Shown piece by piece: positions 48,401-59,559 of a stretch of 64,000 nucleotides of DNA. The DNA lies in NCBI RefSeq assembly GCF_900497805.2, contig NW_020954611.1, positions 5,061,968-5,125,967 of the forward strand, read 5' to 3'. Under the pieces are notes generated by a model that saw nothing but the letters and a program-made list of their open reading frames with translations, did no database searches and was not told the origin of the DNA. Position 1 is the first letter of the stretch; each line of letters starts with the position of its first letter. The position numbers and the translations under genes were made by a program. The DNA comes from Vombatus ursinus (taxonomy: Eukaryota; Chordata; Mammalia; Diprotodontia; Vombatidae).

Positions 48401-48704
48401 TTTTTTTTTTTTTAATACTGGTGTCCCTTTCTCACTCAGACTGAGATTGTTGTAGCCTTTTACTGGCCTCAACCCCCTGCGGATTTGCATCGAAGTTTTA
48501 AACTTCCGACCTGGGTTGGTTCCACCCTCTTTAGGTAGCCTGGTGGCTCTAGGTTCCCAGAAGTTCACCATATTGGTGCACTTCTTAATGTGGTCATCTG
48601 ACTGGCTTTAGTCCTAGTATACCTCAGAACTGCTGAGTTCAAGTGATTCACCAGTGTTAGCCTCCCCAGTGGCAAGGATTACAGGCTGCACCTCCACATC
48701 TGAC
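48401..48704 (-). pseudogene. 7SL (SRP) RNA retrocopy, near full length with poly(A) tail
   Basis: Read on the minus strand, the block follows signal recognition particle RNA from end to end. It has an Alu-domain-like start (GCCTGTAATCC, GGGGAGGCTAAC), then CAATATGGTGA, CCACCAGGCTACCTAAAGAG, AACCCAGGTCGGAAG, and a 3' end before an A-rich tail of about 13 bases. The order and spacing match 7SL RNA of about 300 nt, so this is a copy of 7SL itself and not a dimeric Alu. Many substitutions in paired regions (for example GGTGACC seen as GGTGAAC) indicate a dead retrocopy. No clear target duplication was found. It lies in the CPXM2 intron in the sense direction. Confidence 0.9.
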
Positions 48705-49435
48705 TGCTCTCTTATACCACATACCTCTCTCCTCCACCCAATAGTCTTTGTTTATATCTATATAGCAGCAGAAAACCAAAGATAGGGCACTGGTTAAATG
48801 CTTTTGAAATGGCAAATTACATAAAGTTTAGTGAATCATATTTTAATGTATTTATTTCATGACAAAATCAAGCAATTAAAATAGATGACTGGATCATCAG
48901 AGACAGTGACCTCAATCAGTTTCGTGTATATGGTTAAGCTTAATAAAAGGAGTTGATATTATGTAAAGTTTTAGAGCATGTTTCCAAAGATGGCTATCTG
49001 ACTTTTACACTCATATTTCTCTATGAAAACTTATTGCATTATCCACACTAGAAAATTTTTTTATGACAGGATGCACATAGTATTTCATCTGTTACCAAAG
49101 AAACTATTTTGCTATTTTATTTACTTAAAACATTTTTGGTTAAATTATGGGCCTTATTTTCAGAAAGGTAAAGGTTTCTTCTGTCAATACTAGCTGGCTT
49201 TTTCTCTATTCTTTTTAAATAAATGCTTGCAATTAAAAATTGGCCAGAAGGAAATCTAGGAAAGCATTTCCCAACACAAAGAGATTCCCGGGCAGGAGAA
49301 AGAATCAAGCTGACTTCTTTAGCGGTAGGCAAAGTAACAGAGAAAAGGCATGAACTCTGCCAAGGAGAACTCAGTTATTTTGCAAAGGAGACAGTAAGGC
49401 TTTGGGGGAAGTTGCAGTGTATGCATTGATATTAG
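48705..49435. other. CPXM2 intron, unassigned
   Basis: Unique-looking sequence 5' of the 7SL retrocopy. Confidence 0.35.
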
Positions 49436-49439
49436 CTAA

Positions 49440-49955
49440 CATTACAGCATATAGAACTTCAAGGTTTGCAAAACACTTTACATATCTATTACCTCATTTG
49501 AGCTTCAAAACAACCCTGGGAGGTAGGTGCCATTATTATTCCCACTTAATGGATGATGAAACTGAAGTTAAGAGGGAAAGGGAGGGCAATCAGTATTTAT
49601 ACAGCATCCACTAGGTGCCAGGCCCTGTGCTAAGTGCTTTTTGCAAATATCACCTCATTGGATCCTCACAATAATCCTGAGAGGTAGAAGCTGCTTTTAT
49701 CCCCTTTTTACAGTTAAAGAAACTGAGGCAGAGAGGTGAAATGGCTCATCCAGGGTCACACAACTAGTAAATGTCTTAGGCTAGATTTGAATTCACCTTT
49801 TCCTGATTCCAGGCCCAGTGCTCTATCCACTGGTCCACTGATAGGCTAAATGACTTGCCCAGTGTCACACAGCTGTGCCTGAGGCAGGATTCGAACTCAG
49901 TCCTTCCTGACTCTAAGTGTGGAGCTCTGTCTACTGGGTATCTAGCTGCCTCTAC
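49440..49955 (-). mobile_element. CORE-SINE nested inside another CORE-SINE
   Basis: The outer copy is 49440-49580 plus 49838-49955 (gcaaaacactttacatatct, gtgtcacacagctgtgcctg). The inner full copy is 49583-49837 (taggtgccaggccctgtgct to tctatccactggtccactg). Both are antisense. Confidence 0.7.
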
Positions 49956-50450
49956 TAGAAAAAGTACTAGACTTGGACTCAGGAGACCATATTTTAATCC
50001 CAATTCTGAGTTGTATGAGCCTAAATAAGTCACTTCTCCTTTCTAGGACTCAGTTTCCACAATATGTAAAATGAGAGGACTGGCCTGGATGATTTCTGAG
50101 GGCCTTACAGCATCCTGGACATTCTATAATTTTGTTTTAAAGGCTTTCTATATGAATGATATCTTGAACTGGGTCTCTTCTGAGCTTTTTTGATTAAAAA
50201 CAAACAAAAAAAGATTTTAACGAAACCATTTTGCTGCTGGAGGAACAGTTAATGGGGCCTGGAAAAGCTAACAATAATTTATGCAGATCACTGAATGTCT
50301 TACTCAATCAGATTCAAACCCATTTTACAGATATGGGAAATAAGGGTCAGAATGTGAAGTAATTTGCTCATAGTCCTGCAGTCAGTACATAGCAACACTG
50401 GAAAATAAATTTTCTTGACTTAATCCCATATTCCTTTCATTAGAGCACAA
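49956..50450. mobile_element. MIR pair in opposite orientation
   Basis: 49956-50135 is plus (ctaaataagtcacttctcct, aaaatgagaggactggcctg). 50280-50450 is antisense (cccattttacagatatggga). Confidence 0.6.
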
Positions 50451-50770
50451 TTATTATTATTATTATTGCAGTAGACGTTAGTCTGACAACACAATGTTTG
50501 TTAACAGAGGGACAGGATCTAGGGAGGAGCCATTTGAGTATGAAGAGATAGCTCCTTGTTTTGCTGATAAAGCAATAACAAAAGATTTCTTGTGGATGAG
50601 ATTTTCAAACTCTACAACTGACTGTAATAAAGCTAGCCAGCCTCCTTTTAAACCAATTAAATGATGGTAAAATAATTTAGAATATGTTTACGCATAAGCC
50701 TTTTCCTTCAAAATCTTCATTAGTACATAGTTTATATTTCTCTTCTCTAAGACCTCTTTTCACATATAAA

Positions 50771-50990
50771 TTAGGGATATCAAACACACAGTCCACATGG
50801 CTCACAGTGCTCCCAGGTGCAGCCAAACCAGATTAAAATGCAATAGGGAAATACTAAACAAAACAAATAAAAATACAATAGCATATAGATAATGTGAATA
50901 TGTGGTTTTCTAAGTCAATATATGACCAACAGGGATTCTTAGGTACAGTTCTGTGGAATCCATTTCTATTTGAGTTTGACATCACTGGTC
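50771..50990 (+). mobile_element. hAT-like non-autonomous DNA transposon
   Basis: The termini are tagggatatcaaacac and gagtttgacatcactgg (inverted). Its interior 'attaaaatgcaatagggaaa' and 'ttttctaagtca' is shared with 61916-62085. No convincing 8-bp duplication was seen. Confidence 0.6.
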
Positions 50991-51121
50991 TAAGGCACCA
51001 GATGTTTAATGATGCAATCCTGGTATAAACTTGCATCTTTTGTTGCCTTTCGACTACTCAGATGGTAAAATTGCCTTCACTCAAAGAACATTGCTAAATG
51101 TTGAACCTAAAGACTATTTTA

Positions 51122-51301
<180 letters not shown>

Positions 51302-51511
51302 CTAAAAAATTATCCAAACTGGCATTAGTAAAGAAATAATACTTTTCCATAACTTGATTCCCAACATTAATCATTAGTAAAATTGCAGAGCATTTACACA
51401 TTAACATTTATTAGGTAGCATATGAGCAAACAGAAATCTCTACGTGTTATAACAAAGTTTCTTAACAGGGCGTCCATCAATTTAAAATAATAGTTTGATA
51501 ACTATTCTTAT

Positions 51512-51765
51512 TGTTTTGTTCAGTTGTTTCAGTTGTGTCTAATTCTTCGTGACCCCATCTGGGGTTTTCTTGGCAAACGTGCTGGAGTGGTTTGTCATTT
51601 CCTTCTCCAGCTCATTTTACAGATGAAGAGATTGAGGAAGACAGGGTTAAGTGATTTGCCCAGGGTCACACAGCTGTGTCTGAGGCCAGATTTGAACTCA
51701 CAATGATAAGTCTTCTTGACATCAGGTCTGGTTCTATCCACTGGGTCACAGAGCTGCCTCTTTGA
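51512..51765 (-). mobile_element. SINE1/MAR1-type SINE
   Basis: Antisense 'gttttgttcagttgtttcag', 'catctggggttttcttggca', 'cagggtcacacagctgtgtc' and 'ggccagatttgaactcacaa'. Confidence 0.85.
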
Positions 51766-51794
51766 TAACTATTTTTTAATGTAATTAGCTACCT

Positions 51795-51922
51795 TCATAA
51801 TCCAATGTATTTTATTTTACACATTTTAAAATGTTCTTATTTAAAAAAATCTATAAGCTTCACCAGACTGCCAAAGAGGTCAAAGGGTCCAGGATACAAA
51901 AAAAGGTTAAGAATCTCTGTTT
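51795..51922 (-). mobile_element. hAT-type (Charlie-like) DNA transposon fragment
   Basis: It ends 'caaaaaaaggttaagaatct', preceded by 'ccagactgccaaagaggtca'. This is the reverse of the terminus at 27812-27965. Confidence 0.5.
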
Positions 51923-53685
51923 TTGAGTCTCCCACCAAGATAGCAGACGGAGAAGGACAGTGGCCAAGTGCAAATGTTAAAGAAAAGAATCAGAGAATTC
52001 AGGAAGTAATGGCATTGCTGTACAGAACCAAGAAAAGGTGGAAAGGGCTGAAGACAGGACAAAGCAAGGTGATAGGAAAAAACCAGAAAGTATACAAGGA
52101 GTGGCTATATTAGCAGAGAAGAACTGAAAAGACTGAAAAAGCAAAGAGTGGAAACTAAGTGAAAATGAGAAACAGCATGAGTCTGCAGTATATAGAAAGT
52201 GTACTTGGTTGGAGATTAAGTCTGGGTGGCATCTATGAGCACTCTCTAGACTTTGAGTGAACCTGATTCTCAACCATTTGAGATGTCAGAGGGACCTCAC
52301 TGTAGTGGCAAAGAGAAACTAGCTATCAAGGAGCTACAGGAATCATGAACAACTGGGAGGCCAAATTAAGAACCAATTATACAATGCAAATGAAGGAGGG
52401 TGTGTATAGTACATACATATGCAAGCCCATATGCAGAACTCAGCCCATTTGCCCACATCCAGAGAAAATATCAAAGGAGATTTAAAAAAAAAATTGCATT
52501 TTTTTTTAAAAAGCTGTTCTACTGATATAAAGAAAAGTATGTTAAAAATAAGCTAATAAAACAATAATACTGCATTTTAACTCAGGTATTTAATTTAATT
52601 TCTGCTTTTCAACTCATTATTTACTCAATAAAATTGTTTTTCAAATGGATTCCTTTTTTAGCTCACTATTTTTTTTTTGCCATGAAATAATTGTTTGTGG
52701 TTTTTAAATTAATTTGATTCATTTTTTTTAACGTCCTGAATCATGTTTTTCTTTGAACTTGTTCAAGCTTCAGCTGTCACAGCAAATGAGCTAGTTTTTA
52801 CATATAGATTTTAAGGAATATTCTCATATTAAATGAATGTTACCAAACATAAGTGGGTAAAGAGTCACAGTGGACATTGAATTGAGAGTATAATCTGTAC
52901 TCCACATCCTCATTCTTTCCTTTCAAATGCTCTTTTGAGGAATAAGAGCATTCACAATCACACATTTGAACTATGCTTTGTCAAGACGCCAAACAGTAGT
53001 GATCAAGAAGAGGCGTCCTCAATAAGCCATCCGACACTTTTGGATTCTGAGTCACTCGGGGCCTCACAGAACACAAATATTCAATGTTATGTTATGTGTG
53101 TTAGCAGGGGGAAAAACTGAAGTCTCAGCCCATGGCATATGTTGCTTCACATTAGCGGTTTCCCTTCCACTGGGACCAGGCTCAGATAATTTTTCCTCAT
53201 ACTGTTCTTCATACTGGTTCAATTACCATCAAATTATTAATATTGTGCTCTCTCTGAACGTGTCTGCTTAAGATCACTGCTTTCTACAGCCAAGAACAAC
53301 ACTGTGAAAATGCTAACTGGCCAAGTATTTCAAAGCAGAAGATGATTCAACATGGCGTTCTCTCTCTACCAGGTTTGTATATTTGTCACATGGAAATGTC
53401 AATGAGATACCTTCCCTCCCATTTGTCTTTTAGTGATACAGCGGACCCAGAAAATTGGATGGAGGTTAAGTTGGTGGAACAGTAGTGATTCAAGGCCAAA
53501 AGCATGCATAGATAATTTAGGAAAGGCACTTCATTATACGGACAAAGATTGAGTCTAGTAGCTGCCAAAAAAAGGTATTGATTGGAAGGCTCTGACTCCT
53601 AACCTCCACCTTTCAGTTTTCCTAGTTCACATATAGAAGGAGACCTTCCCCAGTTCTCTTCAGTTGCTAGTATCTTCCCTTCTCA
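51923..53685. other. CPXM2 intron, mostly unassigned
   Basis: 51923-52330 is A/G-rich and may be an L1 5' UTR relic (caccaagatagcagacgg), low certainty. 52740-53280 looks unique with several CpGs. Confidence 0.3.
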
Positions 53686-53689
53686 GATT

Positions 53690-53810
53690 GACTTCCTTAT
53701 ATTCTCTCTCTGTCTCTTTCTCTGTCTCAGTCTCTCATTCTCTGGGTCTCTCTCTTTCCATCATTCTCATTCTCATTCTCTCTCTCTTTCTCTCTCTCTC
53801 TCTCTTAAAT
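53690..53810. repeat. (TC)n low-complexity tract
   Basis: TCTC-rich with cattct interruptions; polypurine on the transcribed strand of CPXM2. Confidence 0.9.
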
Positions 53811-53839
53811 ATATCTAGTTATCTACATGTCATCTCCCC

Positions 53840-53960
53840 CACTAGAAAGTATGCTTCTTGAGGGCATTTTTTTTTGCTTTTCTCCATATCTCTGGCACTT
53901 AGCACCATGTCTGGTACATAGTAAGTGGTTAATAAATTATTGTTGATCAATAGTCAAACA
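53840..53960 (+). mobile_element. L2 3' tail
   Basis: The L2-end wording 'gcttcttgagggcat', 'tctggcacttagcaccatg' and 'agtggttaataaatt' follows a (TC)n tract. Confidence 0.65.
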
Positions 53961-54159
53961 GTCAGTCAGGCCTCATATTTGGGACCACAGCAAGAAATAG
54001 CCAGTTGACTGACTAATAAATTTCTCAGTTGTCAGTCACATGTTTTAGCACTGTACTAATAATGAATGTGAGGTGGCTTACATTTTATTGGTCTTTATAA
54101 AACACACATATGTATGCACCCTACTATTTCTGTCCTCAGGACATTACTAACAAATGGAT

Positions 54160-54310
54160 AGAGCAAACATTAGCATCTCCCTTTTGTGATGGGAAACTGA
54201 GTCTCAGAGATTTTTAAAGGACTTGTTTACAGTCCCATGCTTCATTGGTGGCAAGCCCAGCATTAAAACTCAGGTATTTCATTCCAAAATACAGCACTCT
54301 GTTTAGAATA
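54160..54310 (-). mobile_element. MIR fragment
   Basis: Antisense 'tgatgggaaactgagtctca' and 'ttaaaactcaggtatttcat'. Confidence 0.6.
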
Positions 54311-54319
54311 AGCTGATTG

Positions 54320-55760
54320 CTATACTCGACATACCAGTAAAATGAGACGGCCATAATCACCCTACTTTAGAGGGTCCTTGTGAGTAGCTGTGATGTAATT
54401 TGCAAATGCTCTGGAAATGCCAAATTTGGGCATTGAGCACTCCATTTATAATGAGGGTCCTTCATCACCACCTATACTGCTAAGACCAAATGATCAAGAA
54501 TTAGATTGGATCATAAGAGGATGTGATCATTTCATCTTAGTCACTGGTTTCTGCAATGTGTCATTTTGTGCCTTTGCAAGATAGCTGCTTCCAGAAGTAA
54601 AAAATCATTTTCTACATGAACCCGGGTGGCAACAGAGATGGGTTTTCACTCAGATAGTTCCTCATACCCCTCAGGTATTGGCTAAAGGTGGCGAGACATT
54701 CTTTTGTGCTCTGCATTTCACTGAAATCCTTCTCTTGTCCCCAAGTTCAATATGCAACACAGAATCTAGCATTTCTTAAGGCTCTGTGGCTCAGATGGTA
54801 TCATGACACAGGATTTCATTGCCCAGGGATAACAGGGAACAATGGACCGATGGTATTCATACATAGGCAGGTTCAATGCAAGTATCTATTGTGTAATGTA
54901 TATTTAGAAGCATACTGAACCCTGTGGTAAACTTTACTTTTATTAATTTACAGTTTACCTATCACTCATTAACTAATGCCTGTCAGGTCATTGCTCAGCA
55001 ATACGAAAGCAGAAGTGAAGGGTATGAGGGAAGGGAGAGTGGGAGGGGAAGGGAAAGGGGAAGGGCAGGAAATTAGAAACACCATTTCATTAATCTCCAG
55101 TGAAATGATTCTGCAGACCTCATTATACCACCAGGAAGAAGAGCGATTAAAAGAACTTGAGCCCCCCCTCAACTTGTAAAGGAAGTCAATGAAATAAATG
55201 GAAAGCAGAATTGGTTAAAAGCTCAAATGCGGCCTAGACTGGTCATGCAGTAGTCGCCTTTTAAAAATGTTATTATTGACTCCGCATTGACCAATCTGGC
55301 TGTGCTGCTGTCTGCGACCTGCTGCAGAAGGGCCATGGCACTTACAGAGATCAAGGAATGTACTGAAAGTTAAAGATTAGGCCTGGTCTTTCAGCCCAAG
55401 CTTTTAAACTGGTGATAGGTGATTGGTGTCCTGTTTTTAGCCACAATGCAATTTTAGTGACAGAAATGGTTTAACCCTTGGTTCTTTTCCAGTTTTTTTC
55501 TTCTAATACACCTTATGAACTCTTTTTGTCCTTCTCACATAGTGATTTATTCAAAAACATCAAAAATAGTTAAACAGTGGCTATATCTGACAATGTTTGT
55601 GACATTTTGCCACGGTAGCCCCCCACCGCTTTGCTATGAGGAGGGTGGTATTTTTCTTTATCTGTTCTCCCCATCCATCATTGTTAAAATTTATTTCTTT
55701 GGATTGATTTGGAATGATAGGATGAAGTGGAATAAATTCCAGAGCCTGGCAAAGGCAGTT
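54320..55760. other. CPXM2 intron, repeat-poor block
   Basis: Contains a G/A-rich tract at about 55018-55070 and a CpG-bearing unique stretch at 55220-55380. No gene was recognised. Confidence 0.35.
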
Positions 55761-55764
55761 ATGA

Positions 55765-55945
55765 TTCAGTGGGAAATGTCCTGGACCTAGAGTCAAAAGC
55801 AATGACATTGAGAAGGAACCCTGCTGATCACTAGCTAGGTAACTTTGGCCAAACCATCATACCTCTAAGCCTCAGTTTTCTCAGCTATAAAGTGGGAAAA
55901 CATCTGCTTCACAAGGCTACTATGAAGAAGGAGCAAATCAAATGA
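55765..55945 (+). mobile_element. MIR-type SINE
   Basis: It has 'gtgggaaatgtcctggacct', 'tctaagcctcagttttctca' and 'caaggctactatgaagaagg'. Confidence 0.65.
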
Positions 55946-55949
55946 GAAA

Positions 55950-56050
55950 ATAATCACATCTAATAATATATAATATATAATAATGTTAATTATTAAGAAT
56001 TAATAATATCATTAGCATATCATATAAATATGATATAATAATATAAATAA
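55950..56050. repeat. AT-rich partly palindromic tract
   Basis: ataatatataatat, gttaattattaagaattaat and atatcatataaatatgatat contain short inverted repeats. Confidence 0.8.
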
Positions 56051-56389
56051 TCACAGCTCACATTTCTACTGCACCTTCTGGTTTGCATAGTGTTTTCTCT
56101 CAAAATCTAATGAGGTTGGTATGGATATTACTTAATGTATCAGTGAAAGCCCTCTATACACTGTGAATCCCAGATAAGGGATTATTATTATTATCATCAA
56201 TAACCAATAACTTTTTTATTCGGGCAGGAAATGGTACTGCCAAATGTTGTTTTTCTTTCCCTGGCAGCAGTAGTAAATTCTATAGTGATATCAAAGCTGA
56301 AACTTGGAAATAGTACTGCGATTGGAAGAATACTCTGGTTTCTGAGCACTCCTTCCCCTATGAGTAGTAACAGCAATTGCTTGTAGCTA

Positions 56390-56462
56390 CAGGATGTCCC
56401 AAAAGTCTTAGTGCAGTTTTAAGCTTTGATAGTTTGAAGACCCAGACTTTGAGGACATCCTG
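56390..56462. mobile_element. 73-bp mariner-like miniature element (MITE)
   Basis: The termini CAGGATGTCCCAAAAGTCTT (left) and the inverted CAGGATGTCCTCAAAGTCT (right) flank about 25 internal bases. TA occurs directly on both sides (56388-56389 and 56463-56464), as expected for Tc1/mariner insertion. It is too short to code. Confidence 0.8.
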
Positions 56463-56464
56463 TA

Positions 56465-57085
56465 TATAGCTTTAGGTTTCAAAAACACTTTACAAACATC
56501 TCATTTGATTCTAACAATAACTCTTGCTATTATTATCTCCATTTTACAGTTGAGGGGACTAAAGTTGAGAGAGAGTGACATGCTTAGGGATGCACAGCAT
56601 TGTCTAAGGCAAGATTCAAACCCAAGATTCCCTGATTCCAAGGCTGTCTCTTCAGTGACCTTGCCATAATACACCTCAATAAGTAAGGACAGGGACTGAA
56701 CAAATACCCTGCTGTTACTGTACTTTTTGCAATTCTCACTTGTCTAAATTCATCAAAAACTTGGTCATTAATAAAAAGAAAATAATTTACATTTGTAATG
56801 CACTCTATGGTAGCAAAAACTTTCACACTGGCTCATTTGATACTCAAAGGAGCCCAAAGTCCAGTCCATCAATAAGTCAGTCAATAAGCATTTCTTGTGT
56901 CTCCTATGTGCCAAACACTGTGCTAAGTTTCCTTCCAAGGAAGAAAGTCTAAGTTTTACTATTTATATTTTATAGTTGATAAAATTGAGGTTGAGTAGGG
57001 TTAGTGAATTGATTTGGTTAGGGTCACACAGCCAGCAAGAGGGAGAGATATGGCTTGAACTCAGATAGTCTTTTGACTTCAAGTC
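56465..57085 (-). mobile_element. Two antisense CORE-SINEs
   Basis: 56465-56670 has 'aacactttacaaacatctca' and 'caaacccaagattccctgat'. 56860-57085 has 'ctatgtgccaaacactgtgc' and 'agggtcacacagccagcaag'. Confidence 0.65.
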
Positions 57086-57359
57086 TTGAATTGACTTTTC
57101 GAATAGTCTGAATCAAAGTAGCCACATAAATAGGTGCCAACCAATGACATAAAGAAAGTAGAACTGGCCCATGTAAAGGCCCTTAGAGACATAGAACATG
57201 TCTCGATTTGACCTTCTTTGCTCAGGGTTGCTGATGGAATCTATGATGACAAAAGCCAGCAAACTATTTGTCTCAGGCAATTGTATGTTTTTTTGATTTT
57301 AGAAATGAGAAAGCATTAGGAAGAGGTTTAGGAGAGAAAAGGGTAGCCATTCAGCCTGA

Positions 57360-57490
57360 CTAGGAATGGAAGTGCCTTGAGGGCAGGAGCTATTATTTCA
57401 TTTTTGTCTTTGTATGGCCAGGGTCTAGCCCAGTGCTTGGTGTATACTAGGCACTTAACAGATGCTTGTCTCTTGGTTGATTGATAGGGC
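57360..57490 (+). mobile_element. L2 3' tail
   Basis: It contains 'gccttgagggcaggagc', 'tttgtctttgtatggcc', 'cccagtgcttggtgtatac' and 'gcacttaacagatgcttg', the typical L2 3' end. Confidence 0.7.
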
Positions 57491-57724
57491 TAATTCAAAG
57501 TTTGAGAGCTATAAAGAATTTGGAGATTTTAAAAATACTAAGTGAATGTGGAAGCCCTCTAGAATATGAATGTTAGGACATAAAACTAACCCCCATCTCC
57601 TACGCTCATTTGGTTTTATCAGGCTTTAAATGCATTCAGTTATAATGTTTAAGGGAATTGTGGTATAACTCAGTTGAGGGAACCAATTCTGACTTTTTAA
57701 ATCTGAACTAACCTAGATTTTTCA

Positions 57725-57900
57725 CAAGAAAGAATCAGCATGGTGTGGTGGAAACCCAGGTGACACTAGACAAGTCAATTAAGCTCCTTAAGATTCTCAT
57801 TTGCAGAGAAGGTACATTGGTAGAGGGAATCCTCTGCTTTAATGAGATCACAAGGCTAATCCTAGCTCTTAACCCTATGTAGAGAAGAGGGAAACAAGGG
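57725..57900 (+). mobile_element. MAR-type SINE 3' part
   Basis: It has 'gacactagacaagtcaatta', 'gaaggtacattggtagaggg' and 'atgagatcacaaggctaatc'. Confidence 0.55.
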
Positions 57901-58054
57901 AAGTTAAGAGAAGACAGCCGCAAAAACATGGCATAGGAACAATGTTAAAGACTCTGATACACAAAGGATAGCAAAGGGAGTTAAACTAAACAGTGTTTTT
58001 AAAAAGCTGTATCAGAAAAAAAGAGGAATTTCCAAAGCTATGCTCCTAAGACCT

Positions 58055-58165
58055 GAGATCATATATACATATACATACACACACACACACATATGCATAC
58101 ATATATACACATATATGTACCTATATATACATACATATCTATCTATCTATATATACATACATATA
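58055..58165. repeat. (AC/AT)n-rich microsatellite
   Basis: Mixed acacac, tatatac and tatctatc units. Confidence 0.85.
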
Positions 58166-58397
58166 TTTAGGACCACTTCCTGGGACGGACGGTAGAATAA
58201 CAATGGATAACAGAAGGAAGTCACTTAAATCTCACTTCATTTCTGTCTTCCCTACTAAGGAAAATAATCTTTGAACAAGAAGGACTGAACAAAAATGGCT
58301 AAAAGGAATTTGATATCCAATATAAGTAGGAAAATGGTAAGAGAGAACCTAGCTATTGTTGGTGAGTGCAAAAGGCCCAGCTCAACTCATCATACTA

Positions 58398-58727
<330 letters not shown>

Positions 58728-58799
58728 CTAAATATAAAGAAAAAGACAAACAGCTTGATACCATTACTGCTACATATATCATGAAGCCAGTTTAATGTG

Positions 58800-59000
58800 A
58801 ATCACAGGATCACAGATTTAGAGCTGGTTGGGGTCTGAGAGGTCACTGAGTCAAGTTCCCTCATCTTAGAGATGAGCAAAATGAGGGAGAAAGAAATAAA
58901 GTAACTTGTCCGGGTTACCCAACTAGTACATGTATGAAGTGAGATTTGACCCGTTCTGAGTTCAAATCCAGGGCCCTCTCCACTATGCAATACTGCCCTT
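58800..59000 (-). mobile_element. MIR-type SINE close to the 58430-58727 exon
   Basis: Antisense 'agagatgagcaaaatgaggg' and 'gttcaaatccagggccctct'. It lies about 70 bases upstream of the CPXM2 acceptor (transcript sense). Confidence 0.65.
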
Positions 59001-59244
59001 GGTTCAGTGATTGACACAAAATTTGGATGCAGTCAACATTTATTCCCTTTCGCTTCTGATTGGTTTAATTTATCCAGTTCGGAAGAGGAGAAAATAAAGA
59101 CCACGCTATTAAACACAAAGATCATTTGAGGACCCTTTAAAGATGGATTCGTGATTTCATATAATCCTCCCATTCCCTCCCCTTAAACACACAGCCTCCA
59201 CTTGTTTTGTTCCAGACTGCCTCTTGTTTCCTCAACCACTCATA

Positions 59245-59475
59245 TTATATAGCTATGTGGTACAGTAGATAGAGTCAGGTAGAGTCCCTGGAGTCAGGAA
59301 GACCTGAGTTCAAATCCAGTCTTACAAGCTATGTGACCATAGGCAAGTCACTTAACCGCTGGAAATTGCCCCAGTTTTCTCAACTATAAAATGGGGATAC
59401 TAATAACACCTACCTCCCAAGGTTGTCTTAGCACTTTTCCTGATACATAGGTTCTTAATAAATGCTTGTTCTCTT
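59245..59475 (+). mobile_element. CORE-SINE (THER1/MIR_Mars type)
   Basis: It has 'gtcaggaagacctgagttca', 'ataggcaagtcacttaaccg' and 'acctacctcccaaggttgtc'. Confidence 0.75.
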
Positions 59476-59559
59476 CCTCTTCCCTTCCTCACTTCCCTGT
59501 GTTTTCTTCTGCTACTTAAAATCTTAATTTACTTAGAAAACTAAAACCATCCACCAAGA

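Noticed and set aside
48500-48700. Alu-like sequence
   Set aside because: The central S-domain of 7SL is present between the Alu-like ends, so it is a 7SL retrocopy and not an Alu.
51923-52330. Possible L1 5' UTR or exon-like A/G-rich sequence
   Set aside because: Only one short phrase resembles an L1 start; the 102-codon frame has no known domain, so it was not called.
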